NCBI RefSeq assembly: GCF_042651465.1
Contig: NZ_JBHSCZ010000001.1
Location: 1,302,001 to 1,366,000 of the forward strand
Reading direction: 5' to 3'
Source of the DNA: Ferruginibacter yonginensis
Lineage (GTDB): Bacteria; Bacteroidota; Bacteroidia; Chitinophagales; Chitinophagaceae
Length of the DNA: 64,000 nucleotides
The position numbers and the translations under genes are program-made. The notes under the pieces were generated by a model. It had not been told where the DNA came from. It did no database searches and saw nothing but the letters and a program-made list of their open reading frames with translations. Positions 10,279 to 18,914 of the stretch are shown here, one piece after another (the first letter of the stretch is position 1; each line of letters starts with the position of its first letter).

Positions 10279-11415
10279 TTATTTTGATCTTGGCATATTT
10301 TTGAAATCGGTAGAGTGCGCTGGGCCATTAATGTCGCTCAACTCTATATCTTTAGCATTTACTTCACTTACATCATGAATATCCATCAATAATTTTGGAT
10401 TTCTACCACTTAATACTTTGCTAATCGTTTCAGTAGGTTTTACCAAAGTTTTGTATTTGTTAGCCCCAACTACAGAGTGACGACTGATGGTGGTAACACC
10501 TTCTACTGTCCAATCTGATGTTGATTTTTTATCGAAACGGCAGGTGTTACAAATCCACCCGGTTTTACCATCATAACTTTGTACTTCACCCCATTCATCT
10601 TTACGAGCCGTTACCCTAAACACTTCATCGCCACGTAACCACAATGTTGCTTTACCACAACATTTAGGGTTTTCACAATTACGATGTGCATCAACTGGTT
10701 TGGTGAACCAAACCCTATTTTTGAAACGGAACGTTTTATCGGTTAAAGCTCCTACTGGGCAAACATCAATCATGTTACCACTAAAATCGTTATCAATTGC
10801 TTTTGCAATGTAGGTTGAAATAGCTGCATGATCGCCTCTATCAACCACACCATGTACACGTTTTTCGGTAATTTGATCTGCAACATAAGTGCAACGGTAA
10901 CATAAAATACAACGGGTCATGTGCAGTTGTATGTACGGACCTAAATCTTCTCTTTTAAATGTTCTACGAGCAAATTGGTAACGAGTACCAGCTTTGCCAT
11001 GGTCGTACCCTAAATCTTGTAAATGGCATTCGCCAGCTTGGTCGCAAATAGGGCAATCTAATGGATGGTTTAAAAGCAAAAATTCCACTACGCCATTTCG
11101 TGCATCAACTACTTTTTCGCTGGTAATATTTTTTACGATCATACCATCCATAACAGTGGTACGACAACTTGCTACCAATTTTGGCATCGGCCTTGGGTCA
11201 GCCGTTGAACCGGCAGCCACTTCTACCAAACAAGTACGGCATTTACCACCACTACCCTGCAACTTGCTGTAATAGCACATAGCAGGTGGTGTAACATCAC
11301 CTCCAATCATTCGAGCAGCATTGAGTATGGTTGTACCCGGCGCTACATCAACCGTAATATTATCAATCGTTACTTTAAAAGTTGCAGGCGGTGCTGCTTT
11401 TATTTCTTCTGCCAT
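10279..11415 (-). CDS. nuoG: NADH-quinone oxidoreductase subunit G, short form
   Basis: 378 residues. The N-terminal ferredoxin fold binds the [2Fe-2S] cluster N1b (C47, C59, C62, C84). H117, C121, C124 and C130 (NHPLDCPICDQAGEC) bind N5, and C169, C172, C175 with C219 bind N4. A further cysteine set (C247, C252, C253, C289, C292) begins the molybdopterin-oxidoreductase-like region, but the protein ends about 90 residues later, so the roughly 400-500-residue domain found in E. coli-type NuoG is absent. Short NuoG proteins are known in Bacteroidota, so this is probably natural; the end is clean and nuoH follows after 34 bp. The last 60 residues have no recognised fold. Confidence 0.93.
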   Translation of the reverse strand: MAEEIKAAPPATFKVTIDNITVDVAPGTTILNAARMIGGDVTPPAMCYYSKLQGSGGKCRTCLVEVAAGSTADPRPMPKLVASCRTTVMDGMIVKNITSEKVVDARNGVVEFLLLNHPLDCPICDQAGECHLQDLGYDHGKAGTRYQFARRTFKREDLGPYIQLHMTRCILCYRCTYVADQITEKRVHGVVDRGDHAAISTYIAKAIDNDFSGNMIDVCPVGALTDKTFRFKNRVWFTKPVDAHRNCENPKCCGKATLWLRGDEVFRVTARKDEWGEVQSYDGKTGWICNTCRFDKKSTSDWTVEGVTTISRHSVVGANKYKTLVKPTETISKVLSGRNPKLLMDIHDVSEVNAKDIELSDINGPAHSTDFKNMPRSK

Positions 11416-11526
11416 AATTTTATTTCAATTGAAAGTATACATTTTTTAATGGTCGATAATTTTAATGATGTATACTCACTATTATCATTTCTATTCCCCA
11501 TTACTTTTAGGAAACACTGTTAAAAG

Positions 11527-12882
11527 TTATACTGCTACTGGTACATGAATAGGATCGGCATAATGCCTTAAACCATAATTTTCTGTTAAGCACAATTCAG
11601 GGTTTAACACATGCCATTCAAATTCATCTCTAAAATGCCTAATAGCTGCTGCAACAGGCCAAGCAGCTGCATCACCTAACGGACAAATTGTATTACCTTC
11701 AATTTTACGTTGAATATCCCACAACAAATCAATATCCTTCATTTCGCCTTTACCTGTATCAATTTTTTTCAAAATCTTTTCCATCCAACCTGTACCTTCT
11801 CGGCACGGACTGCATTGACCACAGCTTTCATGGCGATAAAAACGAGCTAATGTGTAGGTGTTTTTTACAATACACTGGTCTTCATCTAACACAATAAAAC
11901 CGCCACTACCCAACATTGAACCTGTTGCAAAACCACCATCGCTCAAGCTTTCATAGTTCATTAATCGCTTTTCGCCTTTAGCAGTAGTTAATAATAAATT
12001 TGCAGGTAAAATAGGTACAGATGAGCCACCTGGTATACAAGCTTTCAAACGCTTACCGTTGGGTATACCGCCACAGTATTCGTCGCTGTAAATAAATTCT
12101 TCAACAGAAATGGTCATATCAATTTCATAAATACCCGGTTTATTGATGTTACCGCAAGCAGAAATTAATTTTGTACCTGTACTTCTGCCCACACCAATAC
12201 TTGCATATGCTTCGCCACCTTCATTAATAATTGGCACAACCGCAGCAATGGTTTCAACATTGTTCACCACCGTTGGTCGTTCCCATAAACCTTTTACCGC
12301 AGGAAAAGGAGGTTTAATACGAGGGTTCCCTCTTTTACCTTCTAAACTTTCAATCAATGCTGTTTCTTCACCACAGATGTAAGCACCTGCACCACGTTGT
12401 ACATATATTTCACAGTCGTAACCACTTCCTTGTATATTTTTACCTAGCCAACCATTTTGTTTGGCTTCATCAATAGCTGTTTCTAATATATTAGTGATCC
12501 ATGCATATTCGCCTCTGATGTAGATGTAACTTACATTACTACCTAAAGCAAATGAAGACACAATCATTCCTTCAATTAAAATATGCGGAATAAATTCCAT
12601 CAAATAGCGATCTTTAAAAGTACCTGGTTCGCTTTCATCAGCATTTACTACTAAGTGACGAGGCACCCCTTCTGGCTTCGCAATAAAGCTCCACTTCATA
12701 CCGGTTGGGAAACCAGCACCGCCTCTACCTCTTAGGCCACTTTTTTTTACCTCTTCCACAATATCTTCTGGCTTCATTTTAAGTGCTTTCTCCACACTTG
12801 CATAACCGCCTTCTCTTCTGTACACGTCGAAATGACGAATACCTGGCACCTGCGCTTTTGCTAATAATAATTTTTTACTCAT
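11527..12882 (-). CDS. nuoF: NADH-quinone oxidoreductase subunit F, NADH- and FMN-binding
   Basis: 451 residues; oxidises NADH and passes electrons through FMN to cluster N3. The glycine-rich NADH/FMN loop is GLRGRGGAGFPTGMKW (about residues 49-64). Cluster N3 ligands are C354, C357, C360 (SCGQCSPCREGTGW) and C400 (NTICPLGDAAAWP). Length is typical (430-450). The 111-bp gap to nuoG and 49 bp from the upstream VOC gene contain no clear terminator. Confidence 0.97.
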   Translation of the reverse strand: MSKKLLLAKAQVPGIRHFDVYRREGGYASVEKALKMKPEDIVEEVKKSGLRGRGGAGFPTGMKWSFIAKPEGVPRHLVVNADESEPGTFKDRYLMEFIPHILIEGMIVSSFALGSNVSYIYIRGEYAWITNILETAIDEAKQNGWLGKNIQGSGYDCEIYVQRGAGAYICGEETALIESLEGKRGNPRIKPPFPAVKGLWERPTVVNNVETIAAVVPIINEGGEAYASIGVGRSTGTKLISACGNINKPGIYEIDMTISVEEFIYSDEYCGGIPNGKRLKACIPGGSSVPILPANLLLTTAKGEKRLMNYESLSDGGFATGSMLGSGGFIVLDEDQCIVKNTYTLARFYRHESCGQCSPCREGTGWMEKILKKIDTGKGEMKDIDLLWDIQRKIEGNTICPLGDAAAWPVAAAIRHFRDEFEWHVLNPELCLTENYGLRHYADPIHVPVAV

Positions 12883-12931
12883 ATGCTCAAATTCGCCGCA
12901 GCGAACGTTTTATTTTGAAAGTTATAAAAAA

Positions 12932-13348
12932 CTATAGTTCTTTTTTATAATCGTGGTTAAACATCCAATGTACCCCAAACTGATCTTTTAACATACCAAA
13001 CTTAGCACCCCAAAAAGTGTCTTGCAATGGCATGGTGATGGTTGCATTTTCTGATAAACGTTGAAATGTAGCATCAATATTTTCAACCTCATCAAAATTT
13101 AGCGACAAACTAACTTGATCACCTGAGTGTACTGTTACACCAGGCGGACAATCACTTACCATTATTTTTAAAGCACCTGCTTCTAAAACGGCATGTAAAA
13201 TTTTATCTTTCATGTCATCATTATCAGCCATACCAGCACCACCAAAAGTTTGCGATGAGGTAATGGTACCGTTCAATGCTTTTTCATAGAAGGCTAATGC
13301 AGCAGCGGCATTGCCATTAAAATTTAAATATGGTATAATTGCTTCCAT
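12932..13348 (-). CDS. PhnB/YjdN-like VOC-family protein inside the nuo operon
   Basis: 138 residues in the vicinal-oxygen-chelate fold. The start IIPYLNFNGNAAAALAFYEKAL and the end WGAKFGMLKDQFGVHWMFN are the hallmark ends of the PhnB (3-demethylubiquinone methyltransferase-like, often misnamed) group. The exact reaction of this group is generally unknown. It lies 5 bp downstream of the nuoE stop and 49 bp upstream of nuoF, so it is co-transcribed with complex I. No link of this family to complex I is known to me; it may simply have been inserted into a strongly expressed operon. Confidence 0.88.
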   Translation of the reverse strand: MEAIIPYLNFNGNAAAALAFYEKALNGTITSSQTFGGAGMADNDDMKDKILHAVLEAGALKIMVSDCPPGVTVHSGDQVSLSLNFDEVENIDATFQRLSENATITMPLQDTFWGAKFGMLKDQFGVHWMFNHDYKKEL

Positions 13349-13353
13349 AATTT

Positions 13354-13854
13354 TTAAACTGCTACAGTTCCGTTTCTACATTCTTGAATTAAAGCATCAA
13401 CCTTTTCTTTGGTTAAATGTTCTTTATAATAATCACCCAACTGTAACATAGGTGCATAACCACAAGCGCCTAAACATTCTACCGTTTTAAGGGTAAACAT
13501 GTTGTCGGCTGTAGTTGCACCAACACCAATGTTTAATTTCTCTTTAATATAATCGATAATATCATCGCACCCATTGAGCATGCAAGGGCCCGTTTGGCAT
13601 ACTTCTAATAAATATTTACCAACAGGTTTTAAATTAAACATGCTATAAAAACTAGCTACTTCGTATACTTCAATAGGTTCTATATGTAACAACGAGGCTA
13701 CATAATCCATCACTGGCACATCTAACCAACCACCAAAAGTTTTTTGAGCCAAATGCAATACTGGCAACAAAGCACTTTTTTGTTTCCCTTCTGGATAACG
13801 ATCAACCAAACGTTTTACTTCGGCTAGTTGTTCAGTAGAAAATTTTATTTCCAT
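13354..13854 (-). CDS. nuoE: NADH-quinone oxidoreductase subunit E, [2Fe-2S]
   Basis: 166 residues; thioredoxin-like subunit that binds the [2Fe-2S] cluster N1a next to NuoF. Ligands are C86 and C91 (EVCQTGPC) and C127 and C131 (ECLGACGYAP). The N-terminal helical bundle (LPVLHLAQKTFGGWL) is standard. Length is typical. It follows nuoD by 35 bp. Confidence 0.97.
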   Translation of the reverse strand: MEIKFSTEQLAEVKRLVDRYPEGKQKSALLPVLHLAQKTFGGWLDVPVMDYVASLLHIEPIEVYEVASFYSMFNLKPVGKYLLEVCQTGPCMLNGCDDIIDYIKEKLNIGVGATTADNMFTLKTVECLGACGYAPMLQLGDYYKEHLTKEKVDALIQECRNGTVAV

Positions 13855-13889
13855 TCTTTATTATTTATACAGCTATTGCTGTGGTATTA

Positions 13890-15110
13890 TTATGCGTCTA
13901 ATTCTCCTGCAATTAAGTTTAAGCTACTCATGGTGATGATGGCATCGCTCAACATACTGCCTTTTATTATTTCTGGATAAGCTTGGTAGTAAATAAAACA
14001 TGGTCTGCGGAAATGCAAACGGTAAGGTGTTCTACCACCATCGCTTATTAAATAGAATCCTAATTCGCCATTACCACCTTCAACAGAATGGTATACTTCA
14101 CCCACGGGCATTTCAGTTTCGCCCATGATGATTTTAAAATGGTAAATTAACGCTTCCATTTTTGTGTAAACATCAGCCTTTTTAGGAAGATAATATGCTG
14201 GTACATCTGCATGGTACACTTCTGCCTCAGCACCTTTAAATTCCTGCACTTTTTGGTAGGCTTGTTTAATGATTTCGATACTTTGCCACATTTCTTGGTT
14301 ACGTACTAAGAAACGATCGTAACAATCGCCAGTAGTACCAACGGGAATGGTAAAATCAAAATCTTCGTAACTGCTGTAAGGGCTATGAATACGTACATCA
14401 TAATCAACTCCCGATGCCCTTAAGTTAGGACCCGTAAAACCGTAATTCAAAGCTCTTTCGGCACTTATTGGTCCGCACCCAATGGTACGTTCCATAAAAA
14501 TGCGGTTACGGGTTAAAAGGTTTTCAAACTCTTTTAATGTTTTTGGATATTCAGCTAAAAACTTTTCTAATTTTTCGAAAGCAGTATTGGTAAAATTTCT
14601 TTCGAAGCCACCAATACGACCAATGTTAGTGGTTAAACGAGAGCCACAAACTTCTTCATAAATTTCATAAATAAGCTCACGGTATTGCATTACATATAAA
14701 AACCCAGTAAAAGCGCCTGTATCAACACCTACAATTGAGTTACAAATGAGGTGATCGCTAATACGAGCCAACTCCATTATGATGATACGTAAATAATCAA
14801 CCCTTTTAGGTGTTTGTACCCCCAATAATTTTTCGCAGGTTAAATGCCAACCCATGTTATTGATAGGGCTTGAGCAATAATTTAAACGATCTGTTAATGG
14901 GGTAATTTGGTATAATGGTCTACGTTCTGCAATTTTTTCAAATGCACGGTGAATGTAACCTACAGTTGAGGTTGCCTTCATGACACGTTCACCATCCATC
15001 TCCAAAATATTTTGGAAAACCCCGTGTGTAGCTGGGTGCGTAGGACCTAAGTTTAAGGTAGTGGTTTGCTTTTCTAAACTACCTTCTGGTAAAATGATAT
15101 GTTCACTCAT
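13890..15110 (-). CDS. nuoD: NADH-quinone oxidoreductase subunit D
   Basis: 406 residues, the 49-kDa-type subunit related to the large subunit of [NiFe] hydrogenases; it forms the quinone site with NuoB. LGPTHPATHGVFQNILEMDGE near the N-terminus contains the quinone-site histidine loop, and the RIGGFERNF and GPNLRASG segments are conserved. The hydrogenase nickel cysteines are absent, as expected. It is separate from NuoC, not fused as in enteric bacteria. A small membrane protein gene lies between it and nuoC. Confidence 0.97.
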   Translation of the reverse strand: MSEHIILPEGSLEKQTTTLNLGPTHPATHGVFQNILEMDGERVMKATSTVGYIHRAFEKIAERRPLYQITPLTDRLNYCSSPINNMGWHLTCEKLLGVQTPKRVDYLRIIIMELARISDHLICNSIVGVDTGAFTGFLYVMQYRELIYEIYEEVCGSRLTTNIGRIGGFERNFTNTAFEKLEKFLAEYPKTLKEFENLLTRNRIFMERTIGCGPISAERALNYGFTGPNLRASGVDYDVRIHSPYSSYEDFDFTIPVGTTGDCYDRFLVRNQEMWQSIEIIKQAYQKVQEFKGAEAEVYHADVPAYYLPKKADVYTKMEALIYHFKIIMGETEMPVGEVYHSVEGGNGELGFYLISDGGRTPYRLHFRRPCFIYYQAYPEIIKGSMLSDAIITMSSLNLIAGELDA

Positions 15111-15140
15111 AAAATTTCCGCTCTGCGGAGCTTTTAGATG

Positions 15141-15359
15141 TTATTGATCAATACTGTTATTGTTATGATGCGTTCTTACAAAAAAATATACATCAAACAT
15201 TTTTACGATACTAAAGCCTGATAAAATCAAAGCAAAAAAATAATCTTTTTTTAATGTGGATGTTATGGCCTTTTCCCACAAAAAAACTGTAAATATGATC
15301 CAAAATATGGCTCCCATAATTTTAATGGTAACGATATTATTTTGGATAAACTGTTTCAT
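15141..15359 (-). CDS. small two-helix membrane protein between nuoC and nuoD
   Basis: 72 residues with two hydrophobic helices (about 13-33, IMGAIFWIIFTVFLWEKAI, and 42-62, FALILSGFSIVKMFDVYFFV) separated by a short Lys-rich loop, ending in a polar tail with HHNNN. Its ATG lies 2 bp after the nuoC stop and nuoD begins 30 bp after its end, which argues for real, coupled translation rather than a chance frame. No family is recognised. Position suggests co-expression with complex I, perhaps as an accessory subunit; that is inference only. Confidence 0.68.
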   Translation of the reverse strand: MKQFIQNNIVTIKIMGAIFWIIFTVFLWEKAITSTLKKDYFFALILSGFSIVKMFDVYFFVRTHHNNNSIDQ

Positions 15360-15361
15360 AC

Positions 15362-15865
15362 TTACCTACCAAACATTTCATCATCTTTATCAATACGTGT
15401 TTGATCTTCTAAAGGAAACTCTTTACGTAAAGGGAAATAATCCATCTCATCTACATTCAAAATTCTGATGAGGTTTGGGTGCCCTACAAAGTTTACCCCG
15501 TAAAAATCAAAGGTTTCTCTTTCCATGAAATTTGCCGCTTCAAAAATAGCTGTTGCGGTAAAAACATCAGGTTGATTAATATCAGTAAACACTTTAAAAC
15601 GCAAGCGTATATTATCTTTTAAGTTATGAAGATGGTATACAACTGCTAATTCAGCCCCTTTATTATCAGGATAATGTACGGCTTGCAAATCAGTTAAAAA
15701 CCTAAATTGCAATGTATCATCATCATACAAAAAACGCATTATTTTTAAGTTCAACTCCTTAGGTGCTACAAATGTGAGCATACCGTAGGGCTGATCCCAA
15801 TGGGTGAGCACATCACCAAATTTTTCTATAAGTTTTTGTTGTACTATTTCGTTTGTTAAAGCCAT
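15362..15865 (-). CDS. nuoC: NADH-quinone oxidoreductase subunit C
   Basis: 167 residues; the 30-kDa-type subunit of the peripheral arm, which has no cofactor. The signature near the C-terminus (ERETFDFYGVNFVGHPNL, then RILNVDEMDYFPLRKEFPLED) is intact. Length is typical for an unfused NuoC. It starts 24 bp after the nuoB stop. Confidence 0.97.
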   Translation of the reverse strand: MALTNEIVQQKLIEKFGDVLTHWDQPYGMLTFVAPKELNLKIMRFLYDDDTLQFRFLTDLQAVHYPDNKGAELAVVYHLHNLKDNIRLRFKVFTDINQPDVFTATAIFEAANFMERETFDFYGVNFVGHPNLIRILNVDEMDYFPLRKEFPLEDQTRIDKDDEMFGR

Positions 15866-15889
15866 TATGCTAAAAATGTAATGTTGTGT

Positions 15890-16453
15890 TTATTGAATTC
15901 CATAACTACCTAATAACTCTTTGTATTGATCGCTTTGACGACGACGTAAGCTTTCATTATGTACAAGCTCTTGTATTTTTAATACGCCATCAATAATAGC
16001 TTCGGGCCTTGGTGGGCAACCTGGCACATATACATCTACCGGAATAACTTGGTCAATACCCTGTAATACACTGTAAGTATCAAACACACCACCGCTACTA
16101 GCACAAGCACCTACGGCCATAACCCAACGTGGTTCTGCCATTTGTAAATACACTTGGCGTAAAATAGGGCCCATTTTTTTAGAGATGGTACCCATTACCA
16201 TTAACAAATCGCACTGACGAGGTGAAAAACTCATACGCTCAGAACCAAAACGTGCAATATCGTAATGACTAGCAGCTGTAGCCATAAACTCAATACCACA
16301 ACAACTTGTAGCAAACGGTAATGGCCAAATAGAATTTTTACGAGCCAACCCTACCACTTTTTCAAAACTTGTAGCCATAAAACCTTCGCCCATGTACCCT
16401 TCAGGAATACCGGCGAATTTTTGGGTGTTATTAAATTGAACTGGACGAGACAT
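15890..16453 (-). CDS. nuoB: NADH-quinone oxidoreductase subunit B, cluster N2
   Basis: 187 residues; binds the terminal [4Fe-4S] cluster N2 that reduces quinone. The tandem cysteine pair C51-C52 (ATSCCGIEFM), C117 (GACASSGG) and C146 (VPGCPPRPEA) are the four ligands. Length is typical. The gap to nuoA is 62 bp. Confidence 0.97.
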   Translation of the reverse strand: MSRPVQFNNTQKFAGIPEGYMGEGFMATSFEKVVGLARKNSIWPLPFATSCCGIEFMATAASHYDIARFGSERMSFSPRQCDLLMVMGTISKKMGPILRQVYLQMAEPRWVMAVGACASSGGVFDTYSVLQGIDQVIPVDVYVPGCPPRPEAIIDGVLKIQELVHNESLRRRQSDQYKELLGSYGIQ

Positions 16454-16515
16454 ATTTTTTTATTTAACAGCAACAAGGTTGCTTACGTTATACAGTTTTC
16501 AAATCAACACAAACC

Positions 16516-16926
16516 TTAATCTTCCCACTTTAAAGCACCTTTTTTAAAGATGTAAATAAAGCCAGCTAAAAAAGAACCTACAAACATTATAACAGCTAAA
16601 AAGGTGTGCCAACCCATTGCAGGGTCCTTAGCAAACTCCCTAAAATTAACTGCATAAGGGTAAAAGAAAATAACTTCTACATCAAACAACACAAACAAAA
16701 TAGCAATTAAGAAGTACTTAATAGCCATTGGTTGACGGGCATTTCCTTTGATTTCAATTCCACTTTCAAAATTGACAAGCTTATCATCAGTTTTACGCTT
16801 TGGACCAAACCTGCTTGAAGCGATGATCATTGTAGCTACAAAACCAATTGCAAAAACAATTTGCAACAGAATTGGCAAGTAGTTAATTGTACCATTTTCA
16901 ATAACCTTCAAAAAGAAAAAATGCAT
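16516..16926 (-). CDS. nuoA: NADH-quinone oxidoreductase subunit A
   Basis: 136 residues, three membrane helices; the ND3-like subunit. The flexible loop between helices 1 and 2 has the conserved FESGIE sequence, and helix 2 reads YFLIAILFVLFDVEVIFFYPYAV with the conserved FDVE acidic pair. First gene of the operon; a matching promoter element lies 20 bp before the start. Confidence 0.96.
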   Translation of the reverse strand: MHFFFLKVIENGTINYLPILLQIVFAIGFVATMIIASSRFGPKRKTDDKLVNFESGIEIKGNARQPMAIKYFLIAILFVLFDVEVIFFYPYAVNFREFAKDPAMGWHTFLAVIMFVGSFLAGFIYIFKKGALKWED

Positions 16927-16945
16927 AAGTTACCCTTTAATGTCA

Positions 16946-16953
16946 CAAAAATA
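16946..16953 (-). promoter_or_regulatory. -7 promoter element of the nuo operon
   Basis: TATTTTTG on the minus strand fits the Bacteroidota -7 consensus TAnnTTTG exactly. It sits 20 bp before the nuoA start, giving a 5' leader of only about 15 bases. No good TTTG -33 box is visible at the ideal spacing. Confidence 0.55.
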
Positions 16954-17060
16954 AGTCAACTAAAACAATATACAATCGAACCAAATAATATAATCTAAAA
17001 AAAAGCTAATAATTGTTAGTTAACGACCAAAATAAATGCTATTTCATTGAGTATGAATGT

Positions 17061-17094
17061 AAAAAAAGGTTCCAACAAATGATGTTGGAACCTT
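17061..17094 (-). terminator. Rho-independent terminator after the TPR gene
   Basis: A perfect 12-bp stem (AAGGTTCCAACA, 17066-17077, with 17083-17094), 5-base loop, followed on the minus strand by a run of T from the A-tract at 17061-17067. It lies 26 bp after the stop of the TPR gene and insulates the nuo promoter from it. Confidence 0.85.
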
Positions 17095-17119
17095 AAATTT
17101 TATGGTTTCTTTTTAGAAA

Positions 17120-18853
17120 TTACTTTTTTTTTGGCGTTGCAGGCTTAGCCGGTGTTGCCGGTTTAGCAGGCGTAGCAGGTTTTGTAGTTGCCGGCTTCGT
17201 TGTTGGTTTTGTAGCTGGCTTAGCGTTAGGGTCATTTGCTGTAACGAACTCCTTATTTTTTATTGATTGAGCATCGGTTGGGTCAACAGCTAAAGCTTTA
17301 TCAGCATACTCAATAGCGGCTTTTTGATCTCTCTTAATATTATATGAATATTGCATCATAAAAGTATAAGCACCAACCAATTGATCTTTAATTTTTGATT
17401 TATCAGCAGCTTTTTCACCTATTTCAATTGCTTTTAGGTAAGATGATGCCGCTAAACCTGTTGTCATGGTTGAATCAATACCTGTATTAGCTTTTGCAAT
17501 CATATAATAACCAAAAATTTCATCAGGATATTTTGCAGTGTATTTATTGAATACCGCAACAGATGAATCGAATTTGCCTGCACGGAAATAATCGTACCCA
17601 GCATTATACAAATCAACATTGCTGTAATTCTTTTTTACAGATAAAACTTGGTTGAACCATTTAGCTGACTCTCCAAAGTTTTTTTGTGCACGATAAGCAT
17701 TGGCTAATAATTTCAAATAATTAACCTTGTTTGCTTCAATACTATCTAAAGCTACTGCCTTTTCAATGTAGCCAGCAGCTTGTGCTTCATTACCTGGGAA
17801 CTTTAGTAACACCAATGCATAAGATGAATAGTCACCGCCAACAATTTTATCAGGCGCTTGTTTTGTAAAATACTCTTCATAACTAGCTTTTGCATTAATT
17901 GAATCGCCCAAACGGTTATACGCCAATGCTTTTACACCATACAAATTAGGGTAAACATTAGTACCTCCTGCGCTTATACATTCGTTTGCTTTTGCGATAG
18001 CATCAGCAAATTTACCTTGTGCATAAATTAAACTTGTTCTAAAATAACATGCTTTAGGGTCATCGTCAGAAGCTGCTAACCATTTATCTAAATACTCAGC
18101 ACTTTTTGAAACGTTGGTTTCGTAATAGTAGTTAAACAATGTTTTATAAACTGGTGCATAATTAGCATCAGCAGCAATAGCATCATTAAAATACTTTGTG
18201 TATAAAGCTTCTTGAGCAACCCCTTGTGATTGGTATAAACGACCTGTACGATAAATAGCACGTGCATATTTTGGGTTAATATCTAACGCAGCTTGGTAGG
18301 CTTGTACAGCATTACCACCATCACCAATTTTTCTGTAAGCATCACCTAAATTAGCCCATACTTCAGGGTCTTTAAAACCTTTTAAGGTAGTAGCTTGTTT
18401 TAATTTATCGATTGCATAAGCAGCATCACCATTTTTAATTTCAGGATCGCTGTTAGGTGCACCTACTGCATTTAATACATCAATACGCTTGCCACCACTA
18501 AGTGAAATAGCTGTTTCAAAACGATTTTTTGCATCGGCAGTTTTGCCTTCTAATAGCTCAACATTACCCATACCTGCCAATAATAAAGGACTATTAGGTG
18601 TTGCTGCTAATTTTTGTTGGTACAAGGCTTTAGCTCCTGCAACATCTTCTAAACCTATCATGGCTTGTCCTAAATAATAGGCAGCTGTTTCATCATTAGC
18701 ATTTGCTGCTGATAATTTTTGAAAAACATCTTTAGCACTTTTATACCTTTCATAATATAAAAATCGTTTACCATCATCAATACTTTGTGCCATGGCAGCG
18801 CCTGCAAAAAGTACGGTTACCATAACCATTACAATTGATTTCATCTTTGTCAT
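17120..18853 (-). CDS. exported TPR-repeat protein with a Pro/Ala/Thr/Lys tail
   Basis: 577 residues: signal peptide (residues 1-22, ending GAAMAQ), then about a dozen tetratricopeptide repeats over residues 30-535 (for example AVQAYQAALDINPKYARAIY). The last 40 residues are a low-complexity tail of repeated PATKP/PAKPATP units ending in KKK, which may bind cell wall or nucleic acid or act as a spacer. It is the last gene of the tonB / small membrane protein / PstS-like run on this strand. TPR proteins serve as scaffolds for protein assembly; the partner here is unknown. Confidence 0.85.
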   Translation of the reverse strand: MTKMKSIVMVMVTVLFAGAAMAQSIDDGKRFLYYERYKSAKDVFQKLSAANANDETAAYYLGQAMIGLEDVAGAKALYQQKLAATPNSPLLLAGMGNVELLEGKTADAKNRFETAISLSGGKRIDVLNAVGAPNSDPEIKNGDAAYAIDKLKQATTLKGFKDPEVWANLGDAYRKIGDGGNAVQAYQAALDINPKYARAIYRTGRLYQSQGVAQEALYTKYFNDAIAADANYAPVYKTLFNYYYETNVSKSAEYLDKWLAASDDDPKACYFRTSLIYAQGKFADAIAKANECISAGGTNVYPNLYGVKALAYNRLGDSINAKASYEEYFTKQAPDKIVGGDYSSYALVLLKFPGNEAQAAGYIEKAVALDSIEANKVNYLKLLANAYRAQKNFGESAKWFNQVLSVKKNYSNVDLYNAGYDYFRAGKFDSSVAVFNKYTAKYPDEIFGYYMIAKANTGIDSTMTTGLAASSYLKAIEIGEKAADKSKIKDQLVGAYTFMMQYSYNIKRDQKAAIEYADKALAVDPTDAQSIKNKEFVTANDPNAKPATKPTTKPATTKPATPAKPATPAKPATPKKK

Positions 18854-18914
18854 TGTCTCAATTTTAATTTAGAACTACAATTTTAAATAAATACTTGCAA
18901 TAAATACGAAAGAA

